Positions 13,316 to 24,504 of a stretch of 64,000 nucleotides of DNA are shown in pieces; the stretch's first letter is position 1; each line of letters opens with the position of its first letter. Both the position numbers and the translations under genes were made by a program. This DNA is from Chondrilla cf. caribensis (taxonomy: Eukaryota; Porifera; Demospongiae; Chondrillida; Chondrillidae): assembly GCA_964020155.1 (NCBI GenBank), contig OZ026561.1:3172047-3236046 (forward strand). Reading direction: 5' to 3'. The notes under the pieces are model-generated. The model was not told the DNA's origin. It did no database searches and saw only the letters and a program-made list of their open reading frames with translations.

Positions 13316-14260
13316 ATTATGAACCAATGCAGTCCAAACAGTGTAATGCATGCCTCTTCAGGTGGTCTAAGTTTGCTGATGCATGCACAGTCCATTAGTG
13401 AATTAGTGGATGTCAGTAAACAAGTCACATATGACCTCAGAATAATAAGGTTTCTTGTCTGATTTGCTGGTACTTATTATTAATGTACACAATAGTATTT
13501 GCAGTCATCTGAACATGTATGACATGCTTATGCTATATGTCTTATATAATAGTGGGATACTTTGACATTACTTTTACATCTAGCTTTGTTGCCCTTTCAC
13601 ATGTAGTTTTGTCTTCCTTCGAATTCAGTCTGAAGCCTTTGTAGCACTCACAGCTGAATGTTCCAACCTCACCGACTCACACATGATAGATAGGGGATCG
13701 AAGATTGGTAGTGCCACATAAATGCTATATGTAGAAATTATGCGCACAAACACACACACACACACACACACAATATAGTACATATATCCCATTTTGCATG
13801 TTATCTATAATAGTGTTAAATTCCTGCTGTCCCACTTGAACAGTTGGTAAACTGCACAGCTCTGGATACTGTTCTGAAATGCTTGTTTATTGTGATATTG
13901 TCAGCTACCACAATAAGGGACTTAAGTCAGTATCAATGCATGGATACACTGGATATAATATGGAGGACAACAACAAAGTAGACTATACGGCTGTACTTTC
14001 AAGCTGCAGGGTAAATTTGGGTAGACAATCTAGTGCGATAAGAAAATGATGATGTCACGAAATGACATAAACATGACGTCACGTGAGAGCTGTGTACTAA
14101 TTACCATTGACTGTGTAATGAATGGCTTACTACATAGAGTAATTACACTCCTGAGATAATAACATTTGTGTATGGCAACAATATGTAGGTCAGAGTGAGC
14201 ATTTGAAGCCAAAATGTTAATGGATTTATTCGGTTACTGAGAGGTAGTCTAATGTCATTA
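13316..14260. repeat. Local 1.2-kb repeat unit, copy R1
   Basis: Starts with the shared block gaaccaatgcagtccaaac and contains an antisense EGF exon copy, a short (CA)n, and a segment ending in a CRE-like TGACGTCACGTG at about 14,074. The short first-exon ORF found in other copies is missing. Confidence 0.6.
13597..13690 (-). pseudogene. Antisense EGF exon copy 1
   Basis: Read on the minus strand the block gives GTFSCECYKGFRLNSKEDK, the second half of an EGF domain very like gene B exon 22. The upstream half is out of frame or stopped (TGA before GEVGTF). It looks like an exon copy carried within the local duplications. Confidence 0.55.
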
Positions 14261-14261
14261 T

Positions 14262-15275
14262 GAACCAATGCAGTCCAAACAGTGTAATGCACACTCCTTG
14301 AGGTGGTCTAAGTTTGCTGATGCATGCACAGTCCATTAGTTAAGTGAATTAGTAGAGGCAGTAAACAAGTCATTTATATGGCGTCAGTACAGCTTACAGA
14401 TTTCTGGTCTGCTTAGCTAATTTACTGATCTGTACTAATCATTACTGTTGTTCACAATATTGTGTCCCTGACATCTGAAAATGCATGAAGTATGTGCATG
14501 TTTTCAATGTCATGTCTTGTAGTACATTCACATGTAGGTTTGTCTTTCTTCAAATTCAGTCTGAAGCCTTTGTAGCACTCACAGCTGAATGTCCCAACCT
14601 CACTGACTCACACATGCCTGAAACGGCATCAAAGATTGGAAGTGCCACAGAATAGCTATCGGTAGAAATCATACATAAATTATCATACACACACAAACAC
14701 ACACATACACATGCACACACACTCACACAATATCATACATATATCCAATTATGCACGTTACCTTAGTCCTATATTGTGTTAAATTCCTGCTGTGTCCCGC
14801 TTGAACAGTTGAGAAATGCTTGTGTTGTGATATTGTGATCTACCACAATAAGGAACTATAAGTCAGTATCAATGCATGGAGACACTGGATATATGGAGGA
14901 CAACAGCAAAGTAGACTATACTACTGTACTACCCAGCTGCAGGGTGAATTTGGGTAGACAATGTAGTGTGATATTAAAATGATGACGTCACGAGTATGTG
15001 ACCGAGAATCTAAAGAAAAATGGCTTACAAGATACGGGGCTACTCAGTTGGGCAAAATTTTGATAAAGTGAGAGGGATTTCTGGTTACGACCAACTAAAT
15101 TACTGACTACTTAAGAAGGAAACATACGAAAGACGAATAAGAGCTTCTCGTTAACGATGTTGAATCGCAAACAAACAAGAGTTGTTTGAGTCGGGATTGG
15201 TTGCGGATCATCCTTAATTGTCCGTTACATCCTGATGATGGTGATGGTGCCCTTTGGTTCGTTTGTCTTTTACTA
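14262..15275. repeat. Local 1.2-kb repeat unit, copy R2
   Basis: Same order as R1: leading block, antisense EGF copy (about 14,535-14,620), imperfect CA tract, CRE site TGACGTCA at about 14,982, then an ATG at 15,020 opening MAYKIRGYSVGQNF before a possible donor (AAA|gtgaga). Confidence 0.6.
14535..14620 (-). pseudogene. Antisense EGF exon copy 2
   Basis: Minus-strand translation gives GTFSCECYKGFRLN. Part of unit R2. It is an isolated half-domain with no partner exons found. Confidence 0.5.
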
Positions 15276-15714
15276 CTAATTACCATTTACTGTAGAATGG
15301 TAGACAACCACATATTATAGTAATTACACCCTTGAGATGATAACATTTGTGTATGGCAATAGTTCTCAATCCCCTGTGAGTAAGCCAAAATGTTAATGGA
15401 TTTATTTGGCTGCTGAGAGGTAGTCTAATATAATTATGAACCAATGCAGTCCAAACAGTGTAATGCACACTCCTTGAGGCGGTGTAAGTTTAATGATGCA
15501 TGCACAGTCCATTAGTTAAATGAATTAGTGATTGTCAGTAAACAAGTCACATGTATGGCCTCAGTATAGCTTACAGGTTTCTTGTGCACTTGCCAAGTAG
15601 TCATTATTAACAAGCACAATAGTATTGTATCCCTGTCATCTGAACATGCATGATATATTATGCCATGTCTTGTAGTGGGATATGTTGACATTACTTTAAC
15701 ATGTAGCCTTGTTG

Positions 15715-15810
15715 TCCTTTCACATGTAGCTTTGTCTTCTTTCGAATTCAGTCTGAAGCCTTTGTAGCACTCACAGCTGAATGTCCTAACCTCACTGACT
15801 CACACATGCA
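15715..15810 (-). pseudogene. Antisense EGF exon copy 3
   Basis: Minus-strand translation gives TFSCECYKGFRLNSKEDKA. The expected Gly before TFSCEC is Arg here. No splice partners. Confidence 0.5.
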
Positions 15811-15890
15811 TTGAAGATTGGAAGTGCGACAGAATAGCTATAGGTAGATATCATACATAAACTATTATTTATTATGCACACACATGCACG

Positions 15891-16013
<123 letters not shown>

Positions 16014-16433
16014 TATAGTACATATATATCCAATTATGCATGTTGCCTTTATTGTGTAAATTCCTGCCATGTCCCACTTGAACATTTGGTAAACTAAACA
16101 GCTCAGGATGCTGTGGGGCAATGTTCGTGTTGTGATTTTGTCAGCTACCACAATAAGGGACTATAAGTCACTATCAATGCAAGGAGACACTGGATATATG
16201 GAGGACAATAACAAAGCAGGCTATACTACTGTACTACCAAGCTGCGATGATCACGTGACGAACACGTGACCAAGATCACAAAGAAAAATGGAGTTGTTTG
16301 AGTTGGGATTGGTTGCGGATCATTCCTATCCGTTACATCCTGATGATGATGATGATGATGAAGATCTTGTTCTTTGGTTAGTTTGTCTTTTACGTACATC
16401 GTGTCAACTTAATTGAGAATAGCGGTGGTCTCC

Positions 16434-16546
16434 ATGGCCGACCAAACAGTGGATATACCCAATGCGGGCGGTGCTAACGATACTCACTTTTGTACGCCCC
16501 TGCCCCTGTCTTCCACTGAGACAACAACCAGCAAGTTGAATGACGG
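16434..16546 (+). CDS. Candidate first exon, copy in R3 (MADQTVDIPNAGG...)
   Basis: An ATG opens MADQTVDIPNAGGANDT and stays open for 37 codons up to a possible donor (GACGG|gtatga). The sequence recurs at 17,624, 20,095 and 55,790. It has no known domain. Repetition with moderate conservation suggests a genuine 5' exon or upstream ORF of a plus-strand gene, duplicated with its promoter. Confidence 0.35.
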
Positions 16547-16917
16547 GTATGAATGGGTTGTATAGTTGACATTGTGTACAGAGTGTGCTGTCGACATGGC
16601 AATAATCCTAAAATAGTCAAAATTTCCCAGCAATATTATATTCTATCCTATTTCATAGAGCATTAGTGCAAAATTTTATACCTAGGACATTCTTGAGATG
16701 CGATAATTCATTTTACCAACCAGAAAGTATCCTGCATTTGAAAACCATAGAAATGAATCTTGCTCCCATCTATGAGAACATGTTGTCCAGTATACCTTAT
16801 GTATGTATGGTGTGTGGAATTGGAATTGTGGCCAGTTTTGGTACAGACTTCATACTCACAAGAGGACCCCTCAATAGTTTATTAGGAAAGGGCAATGCTC
16901 TAATAGCACTTGAATGA

Positions 16918-16918
<1 letters not shown>

Positions 16919-16982
<64 letters not shown>

Positions 16983-17011
16983 TGTGTGTGGGTGTGGGTG
17001 TGTGTGGGTGT
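16919..17011. repeat. (GT)n array
   Basis: GT repeat of about 55 bases plus a degenerate GTGG/GTAT tail. A related array follows the same preceding sequence at 18,193, 21,358 and 56,313. Confidence 0.92.
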
Positions 17012-17069
17012 ATGCGTACACGCTTGCATTTGTGTGTGTGTTTGTTTGTACTTGTACGAAGGTGTATTA

Positions 17070-17345
17070 GTGAGAAGCTGCCTCTGGGGCCAGTGATCTG
17101 GCATCCTCTGAAGATGGCCAAACCACCTCAGTTTCATCTCCTTCATTTGCTCCTCAACTGGCTGCTCATTTGCTTCTTTTAGAAGTTCCCCATTCCTTCT
17201 CCTGTCCCACATTGTGAAGCCAAGGATGTCCTGAATGCATCTCATGTGGAGAATCTTCTTCCGCACCTCACACTGTGTATCCGCCCATGTCTCTGCTCCA
17301 TAGAGTAGAATAGGCATTATACATGTTCTGAAGACCTTGAGCTAG
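17070..17345 (-). mobile_element. LINE reverse-transcriptase C-terminal remnant
   Basis: Minus-strand translation gives MPILLYGAETW, then an RxxLGFTMWDR-type segment, LLKEAN and LRWFGHLQRMPD. This pattern (LYGAETW ... RWFGHxxRM) is typical of the C terminus of LINE endonuclease-reverse transcriptase polyproteins. Only the end is left; the palm domain is absent. Confidence 0.75.
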
Positions 17346-17529
17346 GTGGTCTTGCTCAAACTATGGTTCTTGAAAACTTTCCTCCTCCACATCTGGTACA
17401 CGGTGGATACTTTTTCATTCTTAACCCTAACCACATGCACACACACACACATACACACACACACACACACAAGCAAGAATGTGAGGGTACATGCATCGGG
17501 ATGTCATTGTACATACATCATGTATATAG

Positions 17530-18190
17530 ATTCTGATGATGATGATGATGATGATGATGTTCTTTGGTTTGTTTGTCTTTTACGTACTTCGTGTCAACTT
17601 AATTGAGAATAGCGGTGGTCTCCATGGCCGACCAAACAGTGGATATACCCAACGCGGGCGGTGCTAACGATACTCGCTCTTGTACGCCCCCTGCCCCTGT
17701 CTTCCACTGAGACAGCAACCAGCAAGGTGAATGATGGGCAGTGTGTATGTAATATATATTGTCTATAGAGTGTGACGTAAAGTTGACATTGTGTACGGAG
17801 TGCATGAAGCATTGTATAAGGAGTATGCTGTCGACAAGGTAATGATCGATCGATCGGAAAATAAGTTAATATTTCTCTCCAATATTCCATCCTATTTGAT
17901 GGTGTGTCAGTGTTAAATTTCAGATCTAGGACATTGCTGAGATGCAATTCATCCTACCAACCAGAAAGTATCCTGCCTTTTTTGAATACCATAGAAGTAA
18001 ATTTTGCTACCACATATTAATACAATAGGAAATATATGGTATGTAGGTATATCCACGGGAAAATGTTGTCCAATGTGCCTTATGTATGTATGGTGTGTGT
18101 GGAAATTGTGGCAAGTTCTGGTAGAGACTTCATGCAAGCAAGAGGACCCCTTAGATGTTCATCGGTAAGGGAGTACCTCAATAGTACTTT
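17530..18190. repeat. Local repeat unit, right half only, copy R4
   Basis: Begins in the GAT-rich tract (17,534) and repeats the R3 right half, including a MADQTVDIPNAGG start at 17,624. This copy has an additional C in the CCCCC run, so the frame ends at TPPAPVFH and a stop. The 'accaaccagaaagtatcctgc' block at about 17,957 follows. Confidence 0.6.
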
Positions 18191-18191
18191 A

Positions 18192-18192
<1 letters not shown>

Positions 18193-18244
<52 letters not shown>

Positions 18245-18264
18245 TGTGTGTGCGTGTGTGTGTG
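18193..18264. repeat. (GT)n array
   Basis: About 72 bases of nearly pure GT with single GTAT and GTGC interruptions. Confidence 0.93.
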
Positions 18265-18337
18265 TTATACTTAGGTGTGGGTGTTCATTTGTGGGTGTAT
18301 CCATGTGCATAATTGTGTGGATGTGAAGTGCTCACAG

Positions 18338-18447
18338 GTATCCTTGTTGTGGTGTACAAACATTGACACTGCCTTATTGTCTCCAGTGGGAAACTCTGGC
18401 AACATTGTTCTGGTCATGAAGCTCCAAAAGCCAGGAAAATCCAACCT
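18338..18447 (+). CDS. Exon-like segment (VSLLWCTNIDTA...) of the plus-strand gene, copy 1
   Basis: Flanked by a tgctcacag acceptor and a CCT|gtaaat donor, 110 nt. It reads VSLLWCTNIDTALLSPVG then NIVLVMKLQKPGKSN. The second copy at 56,484-56,593 has the same length and splice sites; most differences are synonymous in this frame (GGC/GGT, CTG/TTG, CTC/CTG), with one Leu/Ser change. That pattern supports coding on this strand. Function unknown; it could belong to the ectodomain of the gene whose tail lies at 22.3-23.1 kb. Confidence 0.5.
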
Positions 18448-18784
18448 GTAAATCTTTAATGTACTCACCCAGTGACAGGAGCACTGCCATTGGAGCTATA
18501 TATTATATATGGTGTGCATTGAATTTATTGTTATGTAGTGCAATATGGGTATATCATTATATTTTGTTAATAGTAGTATGTGTTTTAATGTATGTGTATG
18601 CGTAATACGATCATTGCAAATTAAAAATGATTATTGGGAAGGAATGATTATTAGAGGAATAATATTGAGTAAAGCAACAATCATAATACATGCCAATAAC
18701 TTACATAATATACATACCATTATCATTCAATTTGGTAAATAAGTACAACAGTTATGTATGACATTTCAATGCATATTGTCCACT

Positions 18785-19140
18785 GTGACAAACTTTAAAC
18801 TATTAATATTTAAATATATTTATGTGCACCTTTAGCTCCCTCTGCTACGTGTATACATTGCACACAGTAAAGTCCGTCAGCAATCTTCCATGCCATTACT
18901 ACGTTGTTTGACTTTGTGTGCAAAGACCTTGTTTTTGACAACCACATCTACATCAGGCCTCAAGGAATAGTGTGACCTCCTCGCCTTCTAAATGCTTCCG
19001 ACACCTCTGTTGCGTACATGCAATAATTTAGTTTTTACTGTATAGTTCTATTGTCCCTTAATTTAAGGACCACTATCAGCACAAGCATTATGTAATAAGA
19101 TGGAATGAAAGGCAAGGTTAATGAATTCATATCCACACTA
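18785..19140. other. Spacer without recognisable content
   Basis: AT-rich, no repeats or frames of note. Confidence 0.4.
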
Positions 19141-19148
19141 AGATATCC

Positions 19149-19452
19149 AGTATGCACTATACCACGGAGTGTGTCCAGTATGTACTATACCACGGAGTGT
19201 GTCCAGTATGTACTATACCATGGAGTGTGTCCAGTATGTACTATACCACGAAGTGTGTCCATTATGTACTATACTATGGAGTGTGTCCAGTATGTATTAT
19301 ACCACGGAGTGTGTCCAGTATGTACTATACCATGGAGTGTGTCCAGTATGTACTATACCACGGAGTGTGTCCATTATGTACTATACTATGGAGTGTGTCC
19401 AGTATGTACTATACCACAGAGTGTGTCCAATATGTACTATACCAATGTATGT
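19149..19452. repeat. 28-bp minisatellite, about 11 copies
   Basis: The unit is GTGTGTCCAGTATGTACTAT followed by ACCACGGA. Copies differ by few substitutions (C/T in CACGG/CATGG, AG/AT in CCAG/CCATT) in an alternating higher-order pattern. As 28 is not a multiple of three and the unit has no stop in any forward frame, all three plus frames stay open across the array. The resulting Cys/Tyr-rich translations (98-123 residues) are most likely fortuitous. No spacers, so not CRISPR-like. Confidence 0.9.
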
Positions 19453-19499
19453 ATCCTGTATGTAATATATCTTTGACTTTATAATGATTGAATGTCTCA

Positions 19500-20165
19500 C
19501 TACATAGAGTAATTACACTCCTGAGATGATAACATTTGTGTATGGCAATAATATGTAGGTGAGAGTAAGCATTTGAAGCCAAAATGTTAATGGATTTACT
19601 TGGTTGCTGAGAGGTAGTCTAATGTAATTATGAGGTCCAAACAGTGTAATACACACTCCTTGAGGTGGACTAAGTTTGCTGATGCATGCACAGTCCATTA
19701 GTTAAGTGAATTATTGGATGTCAGTAAACAAGTCACATATACGGCCTCAGTATAGCTTACAGGTTTCTTGTCTGCTTTGCAAGTGGTCATTAATAATGTA
19801 CACACCTGCACAAGATGCTGGGCTACTCAATTGAGCAAAAGTTTGAATAAGTGGGAGTGATATCTAGTTACAACCAACTAAATTACTGACTGTTTGAGAA
19901 AGAAACAGACGAAAGATGAAGACGAAAAACGAATTTCTCAATAATGACATTGAATCGCAAACAAACAGGAGTTGTTGAGTCGGGATTGAGTGTGGATCAT
20001 TCCTATCCATTACATCCTGATGATGATGTTCTTTGGTTCGTTTGATTTTTTACATACCTCATGTCAACTGAATTGAGAATGGTGGGTGGTAAACATGGCT
20101 GACCAGCCAGTGGATATACCCATCGTGGGCGGTGCTAACGATACTTGCTCTTGTGTGCCCCCTAC
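19500..20165. repeat. Local repeat unit, copy R5 (degenerate)
   Basis: Contains the leading block (about 19,630-19,790), the MAYKIRG-type region now broken (19,803-19,880) and an ATG at 20,095 opening a diverged MADQPVDIPIVGG copy. The unit then stops matching at about 20,165. Confidence 0.55.
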
Positions 20166-20875
20166 ATTTCATATACTTGGCTTATTCTGCCCACGTTCTC
20201 TGTAAGGTGTGAAGGTCATAGTGTAACACACACAAAGTGTTACTATCAAATGTGTGATGTTTATTTTGTGATTTTGACATGAGTATTTCCTGAATTTCCA
20301 TTCAACGAAGCGTGTTTTCTGAGGTCAAAAATATCAGTTTTAGCTCATCTTCCTTAACGCGTTGCAAGGCATGGACATCATGCTGAATATCGCCTAGAAA
20401 TCCGTTCTGTGGAAGAAATCATGCCTTCTGGTCAATCATGAGAGAGACCAATGGCCTTACAAATCGACGAAATCAACTTTGCTCTTGTGTATCCTCTAAG
20501 ACGATCGAGCACACTAACAGTCCATAAATAAGTGACTTCCCAAACCAGCTGACAGTGATACAAGGACATTTCCAGAGACAAAACGTTCAATGGCTGCAAA
20601 CAGTTCTTCTATCAAGCACTGATATCCGTGATCATTAGCTACTTTGCCAATTGAATCTCTAGTTACAACTGCTAGTATCACTGCCATCGTCATCACATAG
20701 ACACTTTGATTGTAACAACAAGCAGTGAAATCGTCTAGGGTTAGTGTCACGTTAATAATTCACACCCCCAAAATTCCAGGGGTATTGAACATCGTCACCT
20801 GCGAAAAGTACCAGACCCGTTCCGCGCCGTAATAAAATGGAGGCCAGATGGCCGGGTCTGGGCTATGTCAGACTA
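20166..20875 (-). other. Unique insert with one open frame
   Basis: This 700-base stretch interrupts the repeat unit. On the minus strand 20,750-20,514 reads TLTLDDFTACCYNQ, a hydrophobic middle (MTMAVILAVV) and LIEELFAAIERFVSGN, ending LFMDC and stop. The composition is protein-like, but the frame starts only with GTG or after an upstream TGA, and no splice context was found. It could be a captured exon fragment; unassigned. Confidence 0.3.
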
Positions 20876-20883
20876 GTACGGAG

Positions 20884-21083
20884 TAGTGTTGCACCAATAT
20901 GTTTTTTTACCGATAATCCGATTTGCCGATATCCGAGGTCTGACTGTATACTAGATGCTTGGAAAATACAACAAAGTCAAAAGAAAAAAAAAATAATCGA
21001 TAGGGATATGCACCCGATATGCTGATATGCATGACAATGCCTATAATCGGCCGATAGCCGATCCGATTATCGGTGCAACACTA
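20884..21083. mobile_element. hAT-like nonautonomous element (MITE), 200 bp
   Basis: TIRs TAGTGTTGCACC / GGTGCAACACTA flank a body rich in CCGATAATCGG-type inverted repeats. Flanking 8-bp duplication GTACGGAG / GTACGGTG. The related copies at 16,570 and 55,955 have the target (gtacagag) without the insert. Element ends and 8-bp duplication fit the hAT superfamily. No ORF. Confidence 0.78.
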
Positions 21084-21357
21084 GTACGGTGTGTGCTGTC
21101 GACATGGCAATAATAAGCTCATCCTAAAACCTTTCTAAGTCAAAATTTCCAAGCAAAATTGAATTTTTACCCTATTTGATAGAGCATTTGTGCTAAATTT
21201 TATGCCTAGGACATTCTTGAGATGCAAAAATTCATTCTACCAACCAGGAAGTACCCTGCTTTTGAACACCATAGAAATAAATTTTGCTACATATTTATAT
21301 ATCTATGGGAAAATGTTGTCCAGTATACCGTATGTATGTATGGTGTGTATGGGAGAG

Positions 21358-21361
21358 TGTG

Positions 21362-21410
<49 letters not shown>
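21358..21410. repeat. (GT)n array
   Basis: About 50 bases, followed by degenerate GT-rich sequence to 21,590. Confidence 0.9.
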
Positions 21411-21411
<1 letters not shown>

Positions 21412-21555
21412 GGTGCATGTGTTGATAGTTTGGGTGTATGTGTGCACGCATGTGTTACAATTTCATTGACGTATTCATTGAAAAGAATTATCCGTAAAAG
21501 GTGTGTATGTGTGCACACGCATGCACATGTGTGTCAGTGCATGTGTGTGTGGATT

Positions 21556-21586
<31 letters not shown>

Positions 21587-21758
21587 GTAAGAATAAATAC
21601 TTATTGCTTTCAATAATACGCTGTAGATGATACGAGAGTATAGAGATATCAAGGGCAAAACATAGTTCTTGGAGTCTAGTGGGAATCTGTGGTACCCATG
21701 CACGTTTTACAACTCTACTCCAACAATGGCTTATAACCATAATTTTTGTTCTTATTAG

Positions 21759-21848
21759 ATGGGTTGAAATCTGTCCACTTTGCTGATGTCATCGATAACA
21801 CAACTGTGAGGTATCACCCAGGAGAATCCAATGATACTGTATTTAAAG
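21759..21848 (+). CDS. Plus-strand gene, ectodomain exon (GLKSVHFADVIDN...)
   Basis: A 90-nt segment between an acceptor (tcttattag) and a donor (AAAG|gttggt), phase 1 in and out. Reads GLKSVHFADVIDNTTVRYHP then GESNDTVFK, with two potential N-glycosylation sites. The counterpart at about 59,167 is cut short and hits a stop after about ten codons. Function unknown. Confidence 0.5.
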
Positions 21849-22320
21849 GTTGGTGACTTCTGTACGCGTACGTTCGTTAGTATTTTTTTTAGGTTGAACC
21901 TTAGACTACTGTCAATATTAATATTATTCTTATTTCTTTTGCGTCCATTCAGACCTATAGTTTCCAACATGTCATTGGGCTCACATAGACTCTTCTACGT
22001 TTGAGGGTAGTTCCATCTGCATATTTTATAATGAGTAGATCTGAAAAAGGCCCTCTTGGTGATAATATGTATGTAATCCTGTTGCATCATTCCACATTCT
22101 GGAGGTGCACCACAGTTGGTGCAGATGACAAAAGTGGATATACTGATGTACAAGACCAGTGAAGAGAAATGGAATAGTGAAAATCATATCAATTATGACA
22201 CCATAGTCATGTTCTAGAAGTGCTACATGTACACGCACACACACATGCATACCTAATTGTCCCACGCCCACACCCACACATGTACTCATGCTAATTCAAG
22301 TTGTCAACTTCACATCTCAG

Positions 22321-22485
22321 GTGTACTATCTCTGGATAACCAAGCGTAAGAAGAATGACAGTGACAAAGATGATATTGACATGTGGTCTGACAGCGATCA
22401 AGGAGCTAATCTTCACCAGGCCACCCTAGCCAGTATGCAGGGAGAGATTGATTCCCTTAAAGAACAGTTGACCAAAGCTAACAAG
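22321..22485 (+). CDS. Plus-strand gene, juxtamembrane and cytoplasmic exon
   Basis: 165 nt, phase 0-0, after a strong acceptor (cacatctcag) and before AAG|gtattg. It begins VYYLWITKRKK, i.e. the end of a membrane helix followed by the basic stop-transfer residues, then an acidic stretch (DSDKDDIDMWSDSDQ) and a short coiled-coil piece (MQGEIDSLKEQLTKANK). In frame with the terminal exon at 22,907. No counterpart in the second copy. Confidence 0.6.
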
Positions 22486-22906
22486 GTATTGTTGAAAAAT
22501 TGTGCACAGTACCCTTCACACAGAGGTTTATGCGGAAACCTAGAGAAATTTGGGATTCCTCCTATAAAGTAGATTTCTCCTCCACTAAGGTATTTCACCC
22601 ATGCTTATTATCACCATATTCTATAGATGGGGACCACCTTAGCTAGTCACACATGTACTAGTTTATTGGCAAGATTTATATATGTAATATGGAAAATATT
22701 ACACATATGGGTTCTGCCTATGCCGTATCAATGCTACTAGTTGAAGTATTAAAGCTGATATTGGACGTGATTTGTTTTAAGGCATAAATGTTGCCATATG
22801 TCAATCTAATGCTTGCTGCTTGAAATATCGATACATTTGCACCCAAAACGTGCAACGTAAAAGTGTGCAATGATAGAGTGTACTATATCCCCATGGGTCT
22901 CTGTAG

Positions 22907-23080
22907 AAACCACCAATCCGGGAGTTGAATGAGTTTCCCAACAGCACACCGTATGAAGAATACACTGATAAGCAGCTCAAGCATCGGTTTCGGAGTGGTA
23001 CATGGTCTGTTACTGCGTCTAAAAGTGTACAAGATAGCGAGAGTTTACTGGTCAATGCTGCTGAAACCCCTGAAGAATAG
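22907..23080 (+). CDS. Plus-strand gene, terminal exon
   Basis: Follows gtctctgtag and encodes 57 residues to TAG: KPPIRELNEFPNSTPYEEY, then KQLKHRFRSGTWSV and LLVNAAETPEE. With the previous exon it forms a cytoplasmic tail of about 105 residues. The second copy (60,625) is nearly identical until a 2-base insertion. No known domain. Confidence 0.65.
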   Translation, partial: KPPIRELNEFPNSTPYEEYTDKQLKHRFRSGTWSVTASKSVQDSESLLVNAAETPEE

Positions 23081-23145
23081 CAACCCATTGTATATATGCT
23101 GATGAACTTGCTCTGATATTGATATTACTGATATTATTGATATTA

Positions 23146-23148
<3 letters not shown>

Positions 23149-23198
<50 letters not shown>
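23149..23198. repeat. (GT)n array
   Basis: About 48 bases just after the terminal exon. The aligned array in the second copy, at 60,877, is longer. Confidence 0.93.
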
Positions 23199-23199
<1 letters not shown>

Positions 23200-23259
23200 C
23201 ACGCTCATTATCTGCATTACTATTATTATTATGATGGTGTATTATTTGTGGATACTCCA

Positions 23260-24130
23260 CCTATATATTATATTTCCGGCATGATATAGCATTTATTACC
23301 TTTATATTTCTATAGATTTGTATAATATTAATTAAGTCTAGCTATAATATTATACAAACTGTGTGTTGACAGTATTGCTATCCTACTACTATCAATAATA
23401 GGAATGCAAATCTGTAATTCAGCAGCCATTTTCTTGTACAACAGTGCACAATGGATATTGAATACAATATGATACATATACAATGTCATGAAAATACGAT
23501 TCCTTTACAGCTACAATATAGTACGAATACTCTTTGTATAATATATTATTAATAGAGCTACACTGAATATATAAATCTGAACACCATATAACCACAAAGT
23601 GTACATGTATGTATGTACCTCACTATTAGTGAAATAGATATCATTGATTCTTCAATGGTTTGCAATGATATTGGATGATTATATATACATCAATTTAAAA
23701 ATATTATTATTGTGTGTATCAATATACATGTACATAAAATTAGTATTATTTAAAATGAATGATTGCATGTATTGCTATTTGCAGCTAATAATTGTGTCTA
23801 AACATTTATAATATGAATCAATAAAATAATTAATAATTATTAATATCATCAATAACACATAGCTACTAACTTATAAATTAGTCTTATCATTATCTTAAAG
23901 TCCTATTTTTGTGTAGATTCTAGGTCTCTATAATTCTAAATACAACCTGCATGCTAATTCACACTTGCCACCGCTGTTATGCTACCTACTGGGTATCTGT
24001 GTAATTATGGTGAACTATGTAGAATATGTTGTGTATGTAGCTATATTTCAACTCTTATAGCTGCAGAAGAAATTGTCTGTTGACTAGTATTATTAATGAT
24101 TCACATATCCTTGAATCCAACTTAAAGCAA
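23260..24130. other. AT-rich 3' flank, conserved in second copy
   Basis: Aligns with about 61,010-61,920. No frames or RNA genes recognised. Confidence 0.45.
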
Positions 24131-24198
24131 ATGTCTTTTAATTAACTATTAGTAATGAGATTGCTAACATTTCAGGTGTAACACTGCTGCCTTGATCA

Positions 24199-24470
24199 GT
24201 GAACACACAAATAAATAAGTCAATACAGACACACACACGCACATTCCCAGACCCACTTCTGCAGCAGGCTTCTGAGCTTGAACTTGAAATTAGAATTTTC
24301 AGTTTGGGAATAAGTCCCACGTTTGCCCGCCTCCGGAGATCGCTATTAGACACGTCTCCCCGCGCTCTACCTTCAAATTCCCGAAGTCTAGTAAGTGAGC
24401 TTACGAACTGAATTTTGTAGCTCTTCAATCCTGAGTCTAGTTTCTTCACATCACCTTCACTTGTCTATTT
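24199..24470. other. Conserved block open on both strands
   Basis: Plus strand reads LLQQASELELEIRIFSLG and RSLLDTSPRALPSNSRSLV to a stop at 24,411; minus strand reads KKLDSGLKSYKIQFVSSLTR and RRRANVGLIPKLKILI. The second copy (about 61,990-62,240) keeps both frames except for a stop near one end of each. Substitutions are about equally synonymous in both frames, so the coding strand cannot be decided. Confidence 0.35.
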
Positions 24471-24504
24471 TGTTCCTTTAATTTAGATCGCGTTCGTCAC
24501 TCAG

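Noticed and set aside
18271..18468. Minus-strand frame (MSTLKIYRLDFPGF...) conserved between copies
   Set aside because: Substitutions change amino acids in this frame but are mostly synonymous in the plus frame, which also has splice sites, so I assign the plus strand.
19149..19452. 28-base direct repeats considered as a CRISPR array
   Set aside because: Units are head-to-tail without spacers and the DNA is eukaryotic; this is a minisatellite.
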